From Thermophagus xiamenensis (GTDB lineage Bacteria > Bacteroidota > Bacteroidia > Bacteroidales > Marinilabiliaceae): a DNA stretch of 64,000 nt. Below, in pieces: positions 55,910 to 64,000 of the stretch. The notes beneath the pieces were generated by a model that did no database searches, was not told the origin of the DNA, and was given only the letters and a program-made list of their open reading frames with translations. Each line of letters opens with the position of its first letter. Position 1 is the stretch's first letter. The position numbers and the translations under genes are program-made. The stretch spans positions 1 to 64,000 of the forward strand of contig NZ_FONA01000004.1 in assembly GCF_900112795.1 (NCBI RefSeq). The letters are read 5' to 3'.

Positions 55910-56192
55910 CGTTGTTGATAAAGTATTTAATTAGACAGACAACAAAAGAATATGTTTCTAAAGTACAGAGGCAGAAGTACACGGGAAGAAAAAGTTTTTA
56001 GCGATTAATATAAAGTCAATAACCATTTGTGTGTTAAACTAGGACGATTAATTACTATAATTTAAATTGCATTTAATCAATAATTTAGGATGAATTTATG
56101 CGAATGAAACGAGCATGGCGACTTTTACCATAACAGGATAAGCCATGCAGCTTTCATTAGACCAATAAGTTAAATAAATAATATACTAATGA
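55910..56192 (+). repeat. dispersed repeat, copy H
   Basis: GGCAGAAGTACACGGGAAGA (55970-, variant block), weak heptads, then GAATGAAACGAGCATGGCG (56102-), AAGCCATGCAGCTTTCATTA (56142-) and ACCAATAAGTTAAATAAATA leading into TACTAATGAAG. That ATG is the start codon of the next gene, as at rlmB. The module order differs from copy A. Confidence 0.75.
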
Positions 56193-56647
56193 AGACAAAA
56201 CGTTTATTTCCCATACTGTTGTTAATTCTTTTTTCTGGTTGCAATAAAAATGAAATAGAGGTTTTTGATCATCCTTTTATTCATATAATGTATGAAGGAG
56301 CATCGTCAATAACGGTTTCTTCAAAGGCAACAGTATTAAAGGAGTATAACATTTATCTGAGTTCCAAACCCCTATCACAGAACCTGATTGTTGATTATGA
56401 GGTGGTGGTAGGTGACGGGCTGCAGGAAGGAGTAGATTTTGAAATGATTACACAGGGAAATAGCCTTACTTTTTTACCGGGAATTTATGAAATGCCGGTA
56501 AGAATCAAATGGCTACCCAATACATTGGACCCTTCTAAGGACAATAGTCTTATAATACGCATTACGGGAAACAATCTTGGATTTACAATAGGATTGCCTG
56601 GACCGGATCATAATCAAACTGAACTGGTAATTACTAAAATAGAATAA
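56189..56647 (+). CDS. small surface lipoprotein of the SusCD locus (DUF4843-like)
   Basis: 152 aa. Lipoprotein signal (LLLILFSGCNKN, Cys18). The body is beta-rich, with FDHPFIHIMYEGASSITVSS, VVVGDGLQEGVDFEM and MPVRIKWLPNTLDPSKDNSL, the pattern of DUF4843-like or Calx-beta-like domains that commonly follow SusD genes. Likely an accessory ligand-binding protein on the cell surface. The start codon lies within a dispersed repeat. Confidence 0.65.
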   Translation: MKTKRLFPILLLILFSGCNKNEIEVFDHPFIHIMYEGASSITVSSKATVLKEYNIYLSSKPLSQNLIVDYEVVVGDGLQEGVDFEMITQGNSLTFLPGIYEMPVRIKWLPNTLDPSKDNSLIIRITGNNLGFTIGLPGPDHNQTELVITKIE

Positions 56648-56779
56648 CTCATCAATATGGGAAACATGGGAAATCAAGTGTTTAATGGTGATGGGGCGGA
56701 GTTCCTATTAAGCTATATTGTCCATCGAGGGAAATAGTTGTTGCCCAATTAAAGCGGAAAGTTGTTAAATAGTAGTTCG

Positions 56780-59644
56780 ATGATAAAATATAAAATTCTT
56801 TTTTTCTTGTTCTTCTTGGAAATATGTGCTATTGGTCAAGAGTTGATGCAATCTTCCGATCTATTGAAAGGTCGGTTAAAAAACGGACTGACCTATTATA
56901 TTCTTCCTAATGATTATCCTAAAGGAGAGGCTATATTCCGGTTATTTATAAAATCCGGTTCTGTTTACGAAGAGGACGATCAATTGGGATTAGCTCATTT
57001 TATTGAACATATGGCCTTTAATGGTACTCGTAATTTTCCGGGGAAAACAATGATTGAGTTTCTGGAATCAAAAGGGGCCAAATTTGGGGTGGATTTCAAT
57101 GCCCACACTTCCTTGAATGAAACTGTGTACAAACTAAAAATGCCTGTCTCATCCCAAGAATTGCTTGATTCAACTCTCATGGTGCTTGCAGATATTGCTG
57201 GTGGGTTATTGTTGGATAGTGTTGAAATAGAAAATGAGCGAGGCGTAATCGTTTCGGAATGGTTACAGCAAACCGGTCCTGAAAGAAAAGCTCGGGAGGC
57301 TTTGTTACTCGAACTTCTCAATGGCTCCAGATATTCACAAAGGTTAACCATTGGTGATACATCCATCATTAAGAATTTTCCACATCAGCGATTGCGGGAT
57401 TATTATGAAAAATGGTATTCTCCCTCTGTAATGGCTGTTGCTGTGGTAGGTGATGTAGATCCCAAAGTAACTAAAAAACTTATAAAAAGCAGGTTCGGCA
57501 AATTCGGCAAGGTGAATCTGACTGAGAATCCCCCTTGTTACGAAATCCCTGATTTTGACAATGTATTGGTTAAATATATTCATCATTCCTCTTTGGATAA
57601 GGTAGAATTAAACATCTTACAGTTAACCAAAAAACCTTCAAGTGTAAAAACTGAGGAAGATTATTATGCCTATTTGCAACGACAATTAATAAATAGACTT
57701 TTCAAAGAACGCTTTGCCAATCTTTCATTTAAAGATCTACCCTATAATGATGGGAGTTATTCTCTGAGCAGTTTTATAAATGTGAAAGGGGTATTAATGG
57801 GATCGGTTGAATTGATTCCGGGGCGCATTAAAGAAGGCATAATCACGTTTGCCAGGGATGTTGAACAAATTTTTCGATATGGTTTTACTTCCTTGGAAAT
57901 TGAGAAAATAAAAACCAAATATTTAAATGCTTTAGCTAATAAGGCCGAGTCAAATTCTCCAAAAGAATCAAGCTCGTTTGTTCCTGAAATATATAATGAT
58001 TTTTTTGCAGGAAACATGGTGGTTGATATTGATTATGAATACCAACTGGCGAAAAAATATAGCAGCTTGATTGATTCTGCATCTATCGTTAACCGGCTGC
58101 AACAAATTAGAGATCTAAACAAAACTCATTATCTGTTGTCTTATTTTGATGATGCCTCAAAAACAATCCCTTCTGAAAAGGAATTGCAGTTCATATTTGA
58201 TTCAATAGCAGAATGTAGAATAGAGCCTTATAAATTAACTTTTAGTGTTCCTGACCGGTTGATGCAAAAAGAACCGAATGAAGGAGTAATCACGAAAATA
58301 GAAGAGATTAAAGAAATCGGAGTCCATCGTATTATTCTTGAAAATGGTGCCGAGGTTTATTACAAATATTCAGAAAGAGACCGGGACTATATTGCGCTTA
58401 GTGGTTTTCGTAAAGGGGGATTATATGCGTTAGACAGTAGTGACTATGTAAACGGTATTATTGCCCGAACATTGGTGCCGTTAAGTGGTGCCGGTGCTTT
58501 TCAACGTGAGGCTTTGAACCATTTTCTGGCTGATAAAACCCTTTCATTACATTTTGTCATTGAAAAAAATCGTTCCGGCATTGTAGGTCGGTCAGATCAC
58601 AAAAATATTGAAACGCTTTTTAAATTGCTCTATCTTAAATGGAATGAACCTCGAGCTGATTCTTCCGTGTTCCGTCTAATAAAAGCCAAAACAATAGAGA
58701 AGTATTTGACATCCAATAAAACAGCGCAGGATACATTTTATCAGGACTTAAATGTTTTATTAAATGGTCGAAGTTATGTTCGCCAAGAATTGAGTGATTC
58801 TGTTTTAGAAAAGTCACTGCGTTTTGAAAGGATGCTGCCAGTATTTCAACAAAATTTTGGAAATGCAACCGGGTTTAAGTTTGTTATTCTTTCCGACCTC
58901 TCATTGGACGATGTAAAGCCTTTAATTAAAAAATATATTGGTGGTCTTCCTAAGGGAGAGGGAGGCAATCCATTTGTCTACAAAGGTCCAAGGCTTCTTG
59001 GTGTTGAAAAAAGCATTGAAAGAAATGCCGGAAATAATCCGAGATCGGTGGTCTCTTTAGTTTTTCAGGATTACAATTACCCTGGAACGTTGAGTCACTA
59101 CAGCATCAAAGCTGAAATGATGAAAGCGGTAATTAGAGCTCGTCTTCTTCAGATATTGCGAGAAGATATGGGAAAGGTTTATAGCGTGGGAGTAATGTCC
59201 GCAGCTACCAAATTTCCACGAAAATTTAGAAGGTCCTCGATTAGTTTTTCCTGCTCACCTGAAGATGTAAATGTTTTAATTGATAGAACCTTTCAGGAGT
59301 TGAAGTTACTTTCTGATGATACGGATCTAATTAATTCGATTTTGGTAGATGTAAAGAAAAACTTTGTGAAAGATTGGTCTACAAATATGCAAAAAAATAT
59401 GTATTGGTCCAGAGCCATTAGAAACCAGTTGTTTTACGAAGAAAAAGACTGGAATTCTATTATTCATTACGATAAATTGGTGGAAGCTGTAACGGCAGAA
59501 GAGTTGGCTGTTATGATTAAGAATAACCTTTTAAGATTACCGGTAATAAAAGCCATATTAAATCCATGTGAAGATGTTGCTACGAGCGATGACAATATTT
59601 TGAATGGTGAAAAAAATGATAGCCATGTTAATAGCCTGTATTGA
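56780..59644 (+). CDS. M16 (pitrilysin-family) zinc peptidase
   Basis: 954 aa, exported (signal ending AIGQE). The inverted zinc motif HFIEH (His73-His77, in LGLAHFIEHMAFNGT) and the distal Glu in VEIENERGVIVSEW are intact. The family's second, inactive half follows (about 500-950). It degrades peptides. Its place in the SusCD locus suggests it processes the imported substrate, which therefore is likely a peptide. The ATG at 56780 (MIKYKILFFLFFLE) is used; a TTG six codons earlier is possible. Confidence 0.92.
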   Translation: MIKYKILFFLFFLEICAIGQELMQSSDLLKGRLKNGLTYYILPNDYPKGEAIFRLFIKSGSVYEEDDQLGLAHFIEHMAFNGTRNFPGKTMIEFLESKGAKFGVDFNAHTSLNETVYKLKMPVSSQELLDSTLMVLADIAGGLLLDSVEIENERGVIVSEWLQQTGPERKAREALLLELLNGSRYSQRLTIGDTSIIKNFPHQRLRDYYEKWYSPSVMAVAVVGDVDPKVTKKLIKSRFGKFGKVNLTENPPCYEIPDFDNVLVKYIHHSSLDKVELNILQLTKKPSSVKTEEDYYAYLQRQLINRLFKERFANLSFKDLPYNDGSYSLSSFINVKGVLMGSVELIPGRIKEGIITFARDVEQIFRYGFTSLEIEKIKTKYLNALANKAESNSPKESSSFVPEIYNDFFAGNMVVDIDYEYQLAKKYSSLIDSASIVNRLQQIRDLNKTHYLLSYFDDASKTIPSEKELQFIFDSIAECRIEPYKLTFSVPDRLMQKEPNEGVITKIEEIKEIGVHRIILENGAEVYYKYSERDRDYIALSGFRKGGLYALDSSDYVNGIIARTLVPLSGAGAFQREALNHFLADKTLSLHFVIEKNRSGIVGRSDHKNIETLFKLLYLKWNEPRADSSVFRLIKAKTIEKYLTSNKTAQDTFYQDLNVLLNGRSYVRQELSDSVLEKSLRFERMLPVFQQNFGNATGFKFVILSDLSLDDVKPLIKKYIGGLPKGEGGNPFVYKGPRLLGVEKSIERNAGNNPRSVVSLVFQDYNYPGTLSHYSIKAEMMKAVIRARLLQILREDMGKVYSVGVMSAATKFPRKFRRSSISFSCSPEDVNVLIDRTFQELKLLSDDTDLINSILVDVKKNFVKDWSTNMQKNMYWSRAIRNQLFYEEKDWNSIIHYDKLVEAVTAEELAVMIKNNLLRLPVIKAILNPCEDVATSDDNILNGEKNDSHVNSLY

Positions 59645-59713
59645 AGAAAAAAATGATATGTAGCAGGGTAGCTATTGAGTGGATAATTATTTTTAATCTT
59701 AAAAATCAATATT

Positions 59714-61198
59714 ATGAAAAAAAACATTTATTTCTTTTTGACTCTACTTTTAATGGGTAACTTTTTTTCATCGTGTGAAGACGATGAAAACGATGTTAAA
59801 TTACCGGAATACGGTGATGCCGAATTTGTTAGCTTTGGATTTTATGCCGAAGATAACCCTGGCAACTTATTGAATGATTACGTCGTGGACAATATTACCG
59901 GCGATATTTCTGTCGCTTTACCTCAATATGTAGATAAAACTTCACTGGTTGCTCGTTTTGAGGTTACAGACGATGATACGGTTTTTGTAAATGGGGTGAT
60001 TCAGGAAAGTGGTGTGAGTGCAAATGATTTTACAACACCTGTTGACTATTTGGTAACAGAAGGTACCAGCAATTCATTATACACCGTAACAATAGAAGAT
60101 CTGCCTGATGCTGTTTGGACGCCTTTGGCCAGCGATACAACTGATATGAGGGAAACAGTGATGAAAGTTAATCCGGTAACAGGAATACCTTATATTGCTT
60201 ATGTCCAATCAGCTGATGATTCGGATAATTATAAAGCCGGAGTATTGATGCTGGATGGAACACAACTAACTATTTTGGGGGGCAGCACCCTTTCAGAAGC
60301 AAGAGCCAGCGATGTAAATCTGGCCTTCGACGCCGATGGTATTCCATATGTTGTATTTACCGATTATTCTAACGAAAATAAAAGTGCTTCTGTTATGTCT
60401 TTTACCGGTTCGGCATGGAATTATGTGGGAGGCTCTTTGGGAAAAGGCATTACAGATACTGAAATTGGTTATAATGATTTAGTGCTTTTGAGTGATAATA
60501 ACCCGATGCTTGTTGCAGTAAATGATGGGCGTGATGGGGCAATTGAAAGAAGGAACTTAAATATTTCGCTATATGACGGTTCCGCATGGCAAACATCTAT
60601 CACTATTCCCGGGCGTCCAACTACCAATACTTATTATCCTAAAGCCTGTCGTTATGGAAATAGCGTTATTGTGGGTGTACTAAATGTAAGTGAATCAACT
60701 ATTTCTGTTTATAAATATACTGATGGAAGTTGGACAACCATCTCTGAGGGTTATAGTGACGAAAGAGCAACAGGTATTTACTATAGGGATTTTGATATGG
60801 ATGTTGATGCCAGTGGGAATATTTATGTTGCTTTAGCCGATAATATCTTGGGTGAAGATATCGTACGCCCACGGGTTATCAAGTATAATGAGGAAACATC
60901 CTCATGGGTTGATTTAGGATCGCCAATTAATGTTGATGGAAAAGTCGGTCGGGAATTTAGTCTTGCCATTTCACCTGCAGGAATACCTTGCATGCTCTAT
61001 AGAGATGAAAATATGTATCCAGTAATGGTTGCTTTTGATGAAACTACTCAGGATTGGTCCAATCCTGATGTTCTTGAAAATGTGGAAAGTGAATCTCTTT
61101 ACCTTGATTTTGCACCTAATGGTGTGGGATATGCGATATTTACAAATACTAGTTTAGAAAATACTATGCTTTATAAGTATGATATCCCGCAAGAATAA
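59714..61198 (+). CDS. lipoprotein with propeller-like repeats
   Basis: 494 aa. Lipoprotein signal (LLLMGNFFSSCEDDEND). Residues about 25-130 form a beta-sandwich of the DUF5018 type (EFVSFGFYAEDNP...TSNSLYTVTIEDLP). The rest shows about six repeats of the form G(I/N)PY(I/V)(A/V)(Y/F)(V/T) plus a following sheet (GIPYIAYVQ, GIPYVVFTD, NIYVALAD, GIPCMLYRD, GVGYAIFTN), like a six-bladed propeller. Probably a surface binding protein of the locus. No specific family named. Confidence 0.6.
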   Translation: MKKNIYFFLTLLLMGNFFSSCEDDENDVKLPEYGDAEFVSFGFYAEDNPGNLLNDYVVDNITGDISVALPQYVDKTSLVARFEVTDDDTVFVNGVIQESGVSANDFTTPVDYLVTEGTSNSLYTVTIEDLPDAVWTPLASDTTDMRETVMKVNPVTGIPYIAYVQSADDSDNYKAGVLMLDGTQLTILGGSTLSEARASDVNLAFDADGIPYVVFTDYSNENKSASVMSFTGSAWNYVGGSLGKGITDTEIGYNDLVLLSDNNPMLVAVNDGRDGAIERRNLNISLYDGSAWQTSITIPGRPTTNTYYPKACRYGNSVIVGVLNVSESTISVYKYTDGSWTTISEGYSDERATGIYYRDFDMDVDASGNIYVALADNILGEDIVRPRVIKYNEETSSWVDLGSPINVDGKVGREFSLAISPAGIPCMLYRDENMYPVMVAFDETTQDWSNPDVLENVESESLYLDFAPNGVGYAIFTNTSLENTMLYKYDIPQE

Positions 61199-61220
61199 TT
61201 AATAGAATAATATTTTGATA

Positions 61221-61268
61221 GAAGGGGTGCTGTATCAAATTTTGGAAAGGCACCCTTTCTTGTTTTTG
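61221..61268 (+). terminator. terminator after propeller lipoprotein
   Basis: GAAGGGGTGC pairs with GGCACCCTTTC (one G-U), loop about 20 nt, followed by TTGTTTTTG. Confidence 0.75.
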
Positions 61269-61338
61269 TATAATTTCACTATGGTTTGAAAATTTTTACC
61301 GAGAAATATAACAACTGACCTAATAAAACTGAATATCA

Positions 61339-62832
61339 ATGGTGCGATATTATTTTTTTTTGACAACCATAATTATATTTAAATTTTCTCTCCTTTCAGG
61401 ACAATCAACAAAAGTCTCGGGAAGGGTTTATTGGGATAAAAATGGGAACAATCTGTTTGATAGAGGAGACAGATTATTAAAAAATATTCCATTATCAAAT
61501 GGTGATACTATTGTTTTGAGCAGCAATAAAGGCGAGTTTGAGATTGAGGTTTCGGTTGGCAAAAGTTTGTTCCCTATACTACCTTCGGGATATGATGTCG
61601 CTCAAAAAATAAAAAACTCGGCATTTCAATATTTTGACAAATTGACTGAGAATACGTCTTTTTTTATTTCATTCCCCCTTATAAAAAAAGAAATAAATGC
61701 GAAATTCCGAATTGGTGCGGTGGGAGATGTGCAAATTGACAACCTTCAGGAAGCATTTTATGCCAATAAAACAATAATGGCTGAACTTTTATCGCGAAAT
61801 GATTTGGATTTCCATATCTTTCTCGGCGATATGGTCAATAGCGATAGTCAAATGGAACCAATTATTTCAAGCATGCTGAAACAGTTAAATACACCTTCCT
61901 GGGTGGTTTATGGTAATCATGACAGAAATTACGATGCTAAGCATCAAGATAGTACTTTTAATAGTTATTTTGGTGCTTCCCATTATGCTTTTAATTACGG
62001 GGAAGTACATTTTATTGTTTTAAATAATGTATGGTCAGATGGTGGAAGGGCCTATAAAGGGCTGTTTTCGCCTGAACAGATTCGATTTGTGGCAAATGAC
62101 CTTGCTTTGGTTCCAGAAAATAAGCTTGTTGTGCTTTGCCAACACATTCCCATGGCTTATACAAGAAATAAGGAAGAATTATTTTCTGTGATTGGTGATT
62201 CTAGAAAAGTGTTAATTCTCTCAGGACATACTCATCGGGTTGAAAGACATTTTTATACCGATAATATTAGTGAGTTGGGGGTAGGTGCATCATGTGGAGG
62301 ATGGTGGACAGGTGAGAGATACTTCTGTGGAATACCGCATGCTTTGATGCAGGATGGGTCCCCTCGAAATTATTTTATTATTGATTTTGATGGCAGTGAT
62401 TATTCTTTTCGATTCAAAGGGGTAGGAATGGATGATTCAAAGCAAATGAATATTTGGGTAAACGGTCAGGACACTATTGATACTTATGTTAAAACATTGA
62501 AAGAACTTGATAAAAATAGTGTTATTGTAAATGTATATGCTGGCTCAGAGCGTACGAAAGTTTTTATGAATATTAATAATAATGGTTGGCAGGCCATGGA
62601 GCCAATTAGAATGATAGCTCCGGAAGTGGCGCGTATAATTGCTATGAACAGAAGTAATGTTTTCCCTACAAAATTCAGTAGAAAATCGGCTTTAAGAAGT
62701 TCTTCTTCTCCTCATTTATGGTTGGGATATATTCCTGATACTATAGAGGTGAATACCGGTAAAATTGAAATTAAAGCTTTCGATAATTATGGACTTGAAG
62801 TGTATGGCAGCAACCTGTTCCTGATAAAATGA
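61339..62832 (+). CDS. calcineurin-like phosphoesterase, exported
   Basis: 497 aa. Signal peptide ending LLSGQ, an N-terminal SdrD-like beta domain (about 25-115, GRVYWDKNGNNLFDRGDRLL), then the metallophosphatase core: GAVGDVQIDN, FLGDMVNSD, YGNHDRN, LCQHIPM and LSGHTHR. A C-terminal beta-rich domain (about 370-495) matches the MetallophosC type. It hydrolyses phosphoesters in the periplasm or at the surface. It lies after the terminator of the SusCD locus, so it may be independently expressed. Confidence 0.88.
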   Translation: MVRYYFFLTTIIIFKFSLLSGQSTKVSGRVYWDKNGNNLFDRGDRLLKNIPLSNGDTIVLSSNKGEFEIEVSVGKSLFPILPSGYDVAQKIKNSAFQYFDKLTENTSFFISFPLIKKEINAKFRIGAVGDVQIDNLQEAFYANKTIMAELLSRNDLDFHIFLGDMVNSDSQMEPIISSMLKQLNTPSWVVYGNHDRNYDAKHQDSTFNSYFGASHYAFNYGEVHFIVLNNVWSDGGRAYKGLFSPEQIRFVANDLALVPENKLVVLCQHIPMAYTRNKEELFSVIGDSRKVLILSGHTHRVERHFYTDNISELGVGASCGGWWTGERYFCGIPHALMQDGSPRNYFIIDFDGSDYSFRFKGVGMDDSKQMNIWVNGQDTIDTYVKTLKELDKNSVIVNVYAGSERTKVFMNINNNGWQAMEPIRMIAPEVARIIAMNRSNVFPTKFSRKSALRSSSSPHLWLGYIPDTIEVNTGKIEIKAFDNYGLEVYGSNLFLIK

Positions 62833-62856
62833 TAGAACCTTTTTGGTGCAGTAAGA

Positions 62857-64000
62857 TTAAGGTCTAATTATAATTTTTTTTGTCAGTTTGTCTTGATTGC
62901 TAGTTGCATGGATATAATATATGCCACTGGGAATACCAGTCAAATTCAAATCGAACGTTGTGTTCTGTGGACTGATAGAAATTTCTTTGGAAAGAACTTT
63001 TTTCCCGGTAGCAGATAAAACAGAAAGGTTAAAAGTCTGTTCATCCGATACACCCGAAATGGTTAAATGAAATATCCCGTCAGAAGGATTTGGGTATACC
63101 TCAATGGTATGACTTAAAAGGGTTATTTCGATATCCCCGTATTCCTGGTCGGAGTAAACCTGCAGCCAATATTGTTTAAATGGCTCGACGATTAAATTAC
63201 CCAATGACGGAGTGGTTGAATATCCGGAGGCTGCGACTAATGAGAAGTCATTATTGGTGGTTGTAATGTCATCATAGGTTTTAGATTGAAATACGGATAA
63301 TTGCATTGGTGTACCATCGGCATAGACGGATATTTGACCATTGGAAGGAGCTTTGAAACTGAACCAAACTGAATTGTCACTTTCATCTGCAGTGGTAGTG
63401 AAGCAATTTTGATTTTGAGAACATTCGGTGGCGGGAGGTGCCGGTTCCAATGTATTGACAGTACCGCAATCAATAGAAAAGCTACCGTTATAACCCAATG
63501 AAAGAGGAATGGCATTTTCTATCTTGTCGTTTATAGGGTATAAAACATGGAGTAGTACGGTATCAGAAGAAAGACAGCTTCCATGTCCCCCGGTTGTTAC
63601 GACATAAGAGTCAAACGAACCGTTTTGCCGGGCAGATTCATTGGTTGCAAGAGTTATGACATTGTCATTGTATTCATAATCGATAAGATTGTCTTGCGAC
63701 ACCCAAAAGGAGTAATTTTCGGCCCCTTGTGCTTGCCACTCAATGTGGTCAATACTTTTTCCGCACATGGATATTTCATCACTTAAATTGATAAAGGAAA
63801 CGTTAAATGTCGATTTGGCTTCAACTATATTATTTTTTTGAAGGGTATCAGTCCCAAATTCATTTGAAACAATTAAAGTTATAGTGTAAATATTTTCTTC
63901 TGTAAAGATAACTTCCGGATTCTGAGTGTATTCATTAGTGCCATTTACAAATGCGAAGGTGGAAGGTTGTATTTCCCAGTGCCATTGTTCGGGACTTCCC
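62857..64000 (-). CDS. T9SS-secreted protein, 5' part outside window
   Basis: The frame is open to the window edge, so at least 380 residues are missing none of the C-terminus but an unknown length at the N-terminus. Visible domains: a PKD-like segment (NEYTQNPEVIFTEENIYTI, then TLIVSNEFGTDT), a Cys-containing beta domain, a further beta-sandwich with SVWFSFKAPSNGQISVYADG (about 150 residues before the end), and the type A sorting domain (EVYPNPSDGIFHLTISG...IPSGIYYIHA...KKIIIRP). The sorting domain directs export by the type IX system and anchoring or release at the surface. Confidence 0.85.
   Translation of the reverse strand, partial: GSPEQWHWEIQPSTFAFVNGTNEYTQNPEVIFTEENIYTITLIVSNEFGTDTLQKNNIVEAKSTFNVSFINLSDEISMCGKSIDHIEWQAQGAENYSFWVSQDNLIDYEYNDNVITLATNESARQNGSFDSYVVTTGGHGSCLSSDTVLLHVLYPINDKIENAIPLSLGYNGSFSIDCGTVNTLEPAPPATECSQNQNCFTTTADESDNSVWFSFKAPSNGQISVYADGTPMQLSVFQSKTYDDITTTNNDFSLVAASGYSTTPSLGNLIVEPFKQYWLQVYSDQEYGDIEITLLSHTIEVYPNPSDGIFHLTISGVSDEQTFNLSVLSATGKKVLSKEISISPQNTTFDLNLTGIPSGIYYIHATSNQDKLTKKIIIRP

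Overview
The window is chromosomal DNA of a Bacteroidota bacterium, most likely class Bacteroidia (Marinilabiliales or a similar environmental lineage; that rank is inference). The signs are a type IX secretion sorting domain, a SusC/SusD pair behind an ECF sigma/FecR pair, the Bacteroidota LptD-amidase-MCE neighbourhood, and promoters of the TTTG-N19-TAnnTTTG type. No tRNA or rRNA gene was seen.

Region 1 (about 0.3-9.8 kb) is accessory. A six-gene minus-strand metal-efflux operon (DUF6660-like protein, mini membrane protein, RND pump fused to a TolC-type channel, His-rich adaptor, His-rich mini-lipoprotein, P-II-like protein) is followed by a mer-type module (ArsR regulator, MerTP, Cys-rich protein) bounded by inverted repeats. 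Beside it lie a collapsed tyrosine recombinase and an IS110 stub. The efflux operon looks more GC-rich than the rest of the window.

Region 2 (9.9-27.4 kb) is mostly core: a GlxA-type regulator, lptD, an N-acetylmuramoyl-L-alanine amidase and an MCE protein that share a SPOR-like tail, dnaA, a five-LysM/PBP1 protein, an ABC-F ATPase, rlmB, dnaX (split by an A10 slippery site exactly like that of E. coli dnaX) and icd.

Region 3 (27.5-34.4 kb) carries a Rad50/Mre11-like pair (YhaN/YhaO type) and a SatD-DUF3307 operon preceded by four 20-bp palindromes at an exact 28-bp period.

Region 4 (35-42.7 kb) holds the three subunits of a biotin-dependent acyl-CoA carboxylase, a His-rich membrane protein and a TonB-dependent receptor.

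Region 5 (42.7-48.2 kb) has an 11-unit array of 23-bp palindromes, a compact HEPN / acidic protein / SecB-like chaperone operon that resembles a toxin-antitoxin-chaperone system (the best candidate for an undescribed system here), and a tricorn-type protease.

Region 6 (48.7-64 kb) is a sigma/FecR/SusC/SusD locus with a surface lipoprotein, an M16 peptidase, a propeller-like lipoprotein, a calcineurin-like phosphoesterase and the end of a T9SS-secreted protein. It looks like a peptide- or protein-uptake locus, since no carbohydrase is visible.

A dispersed, modular intergenic repeat family with heptanucleotide hairpin arms occurs about eight times between 23 and 56 kb. It lies mostly upstream of plus-strand genes and in at least two cases reaches their start codons.
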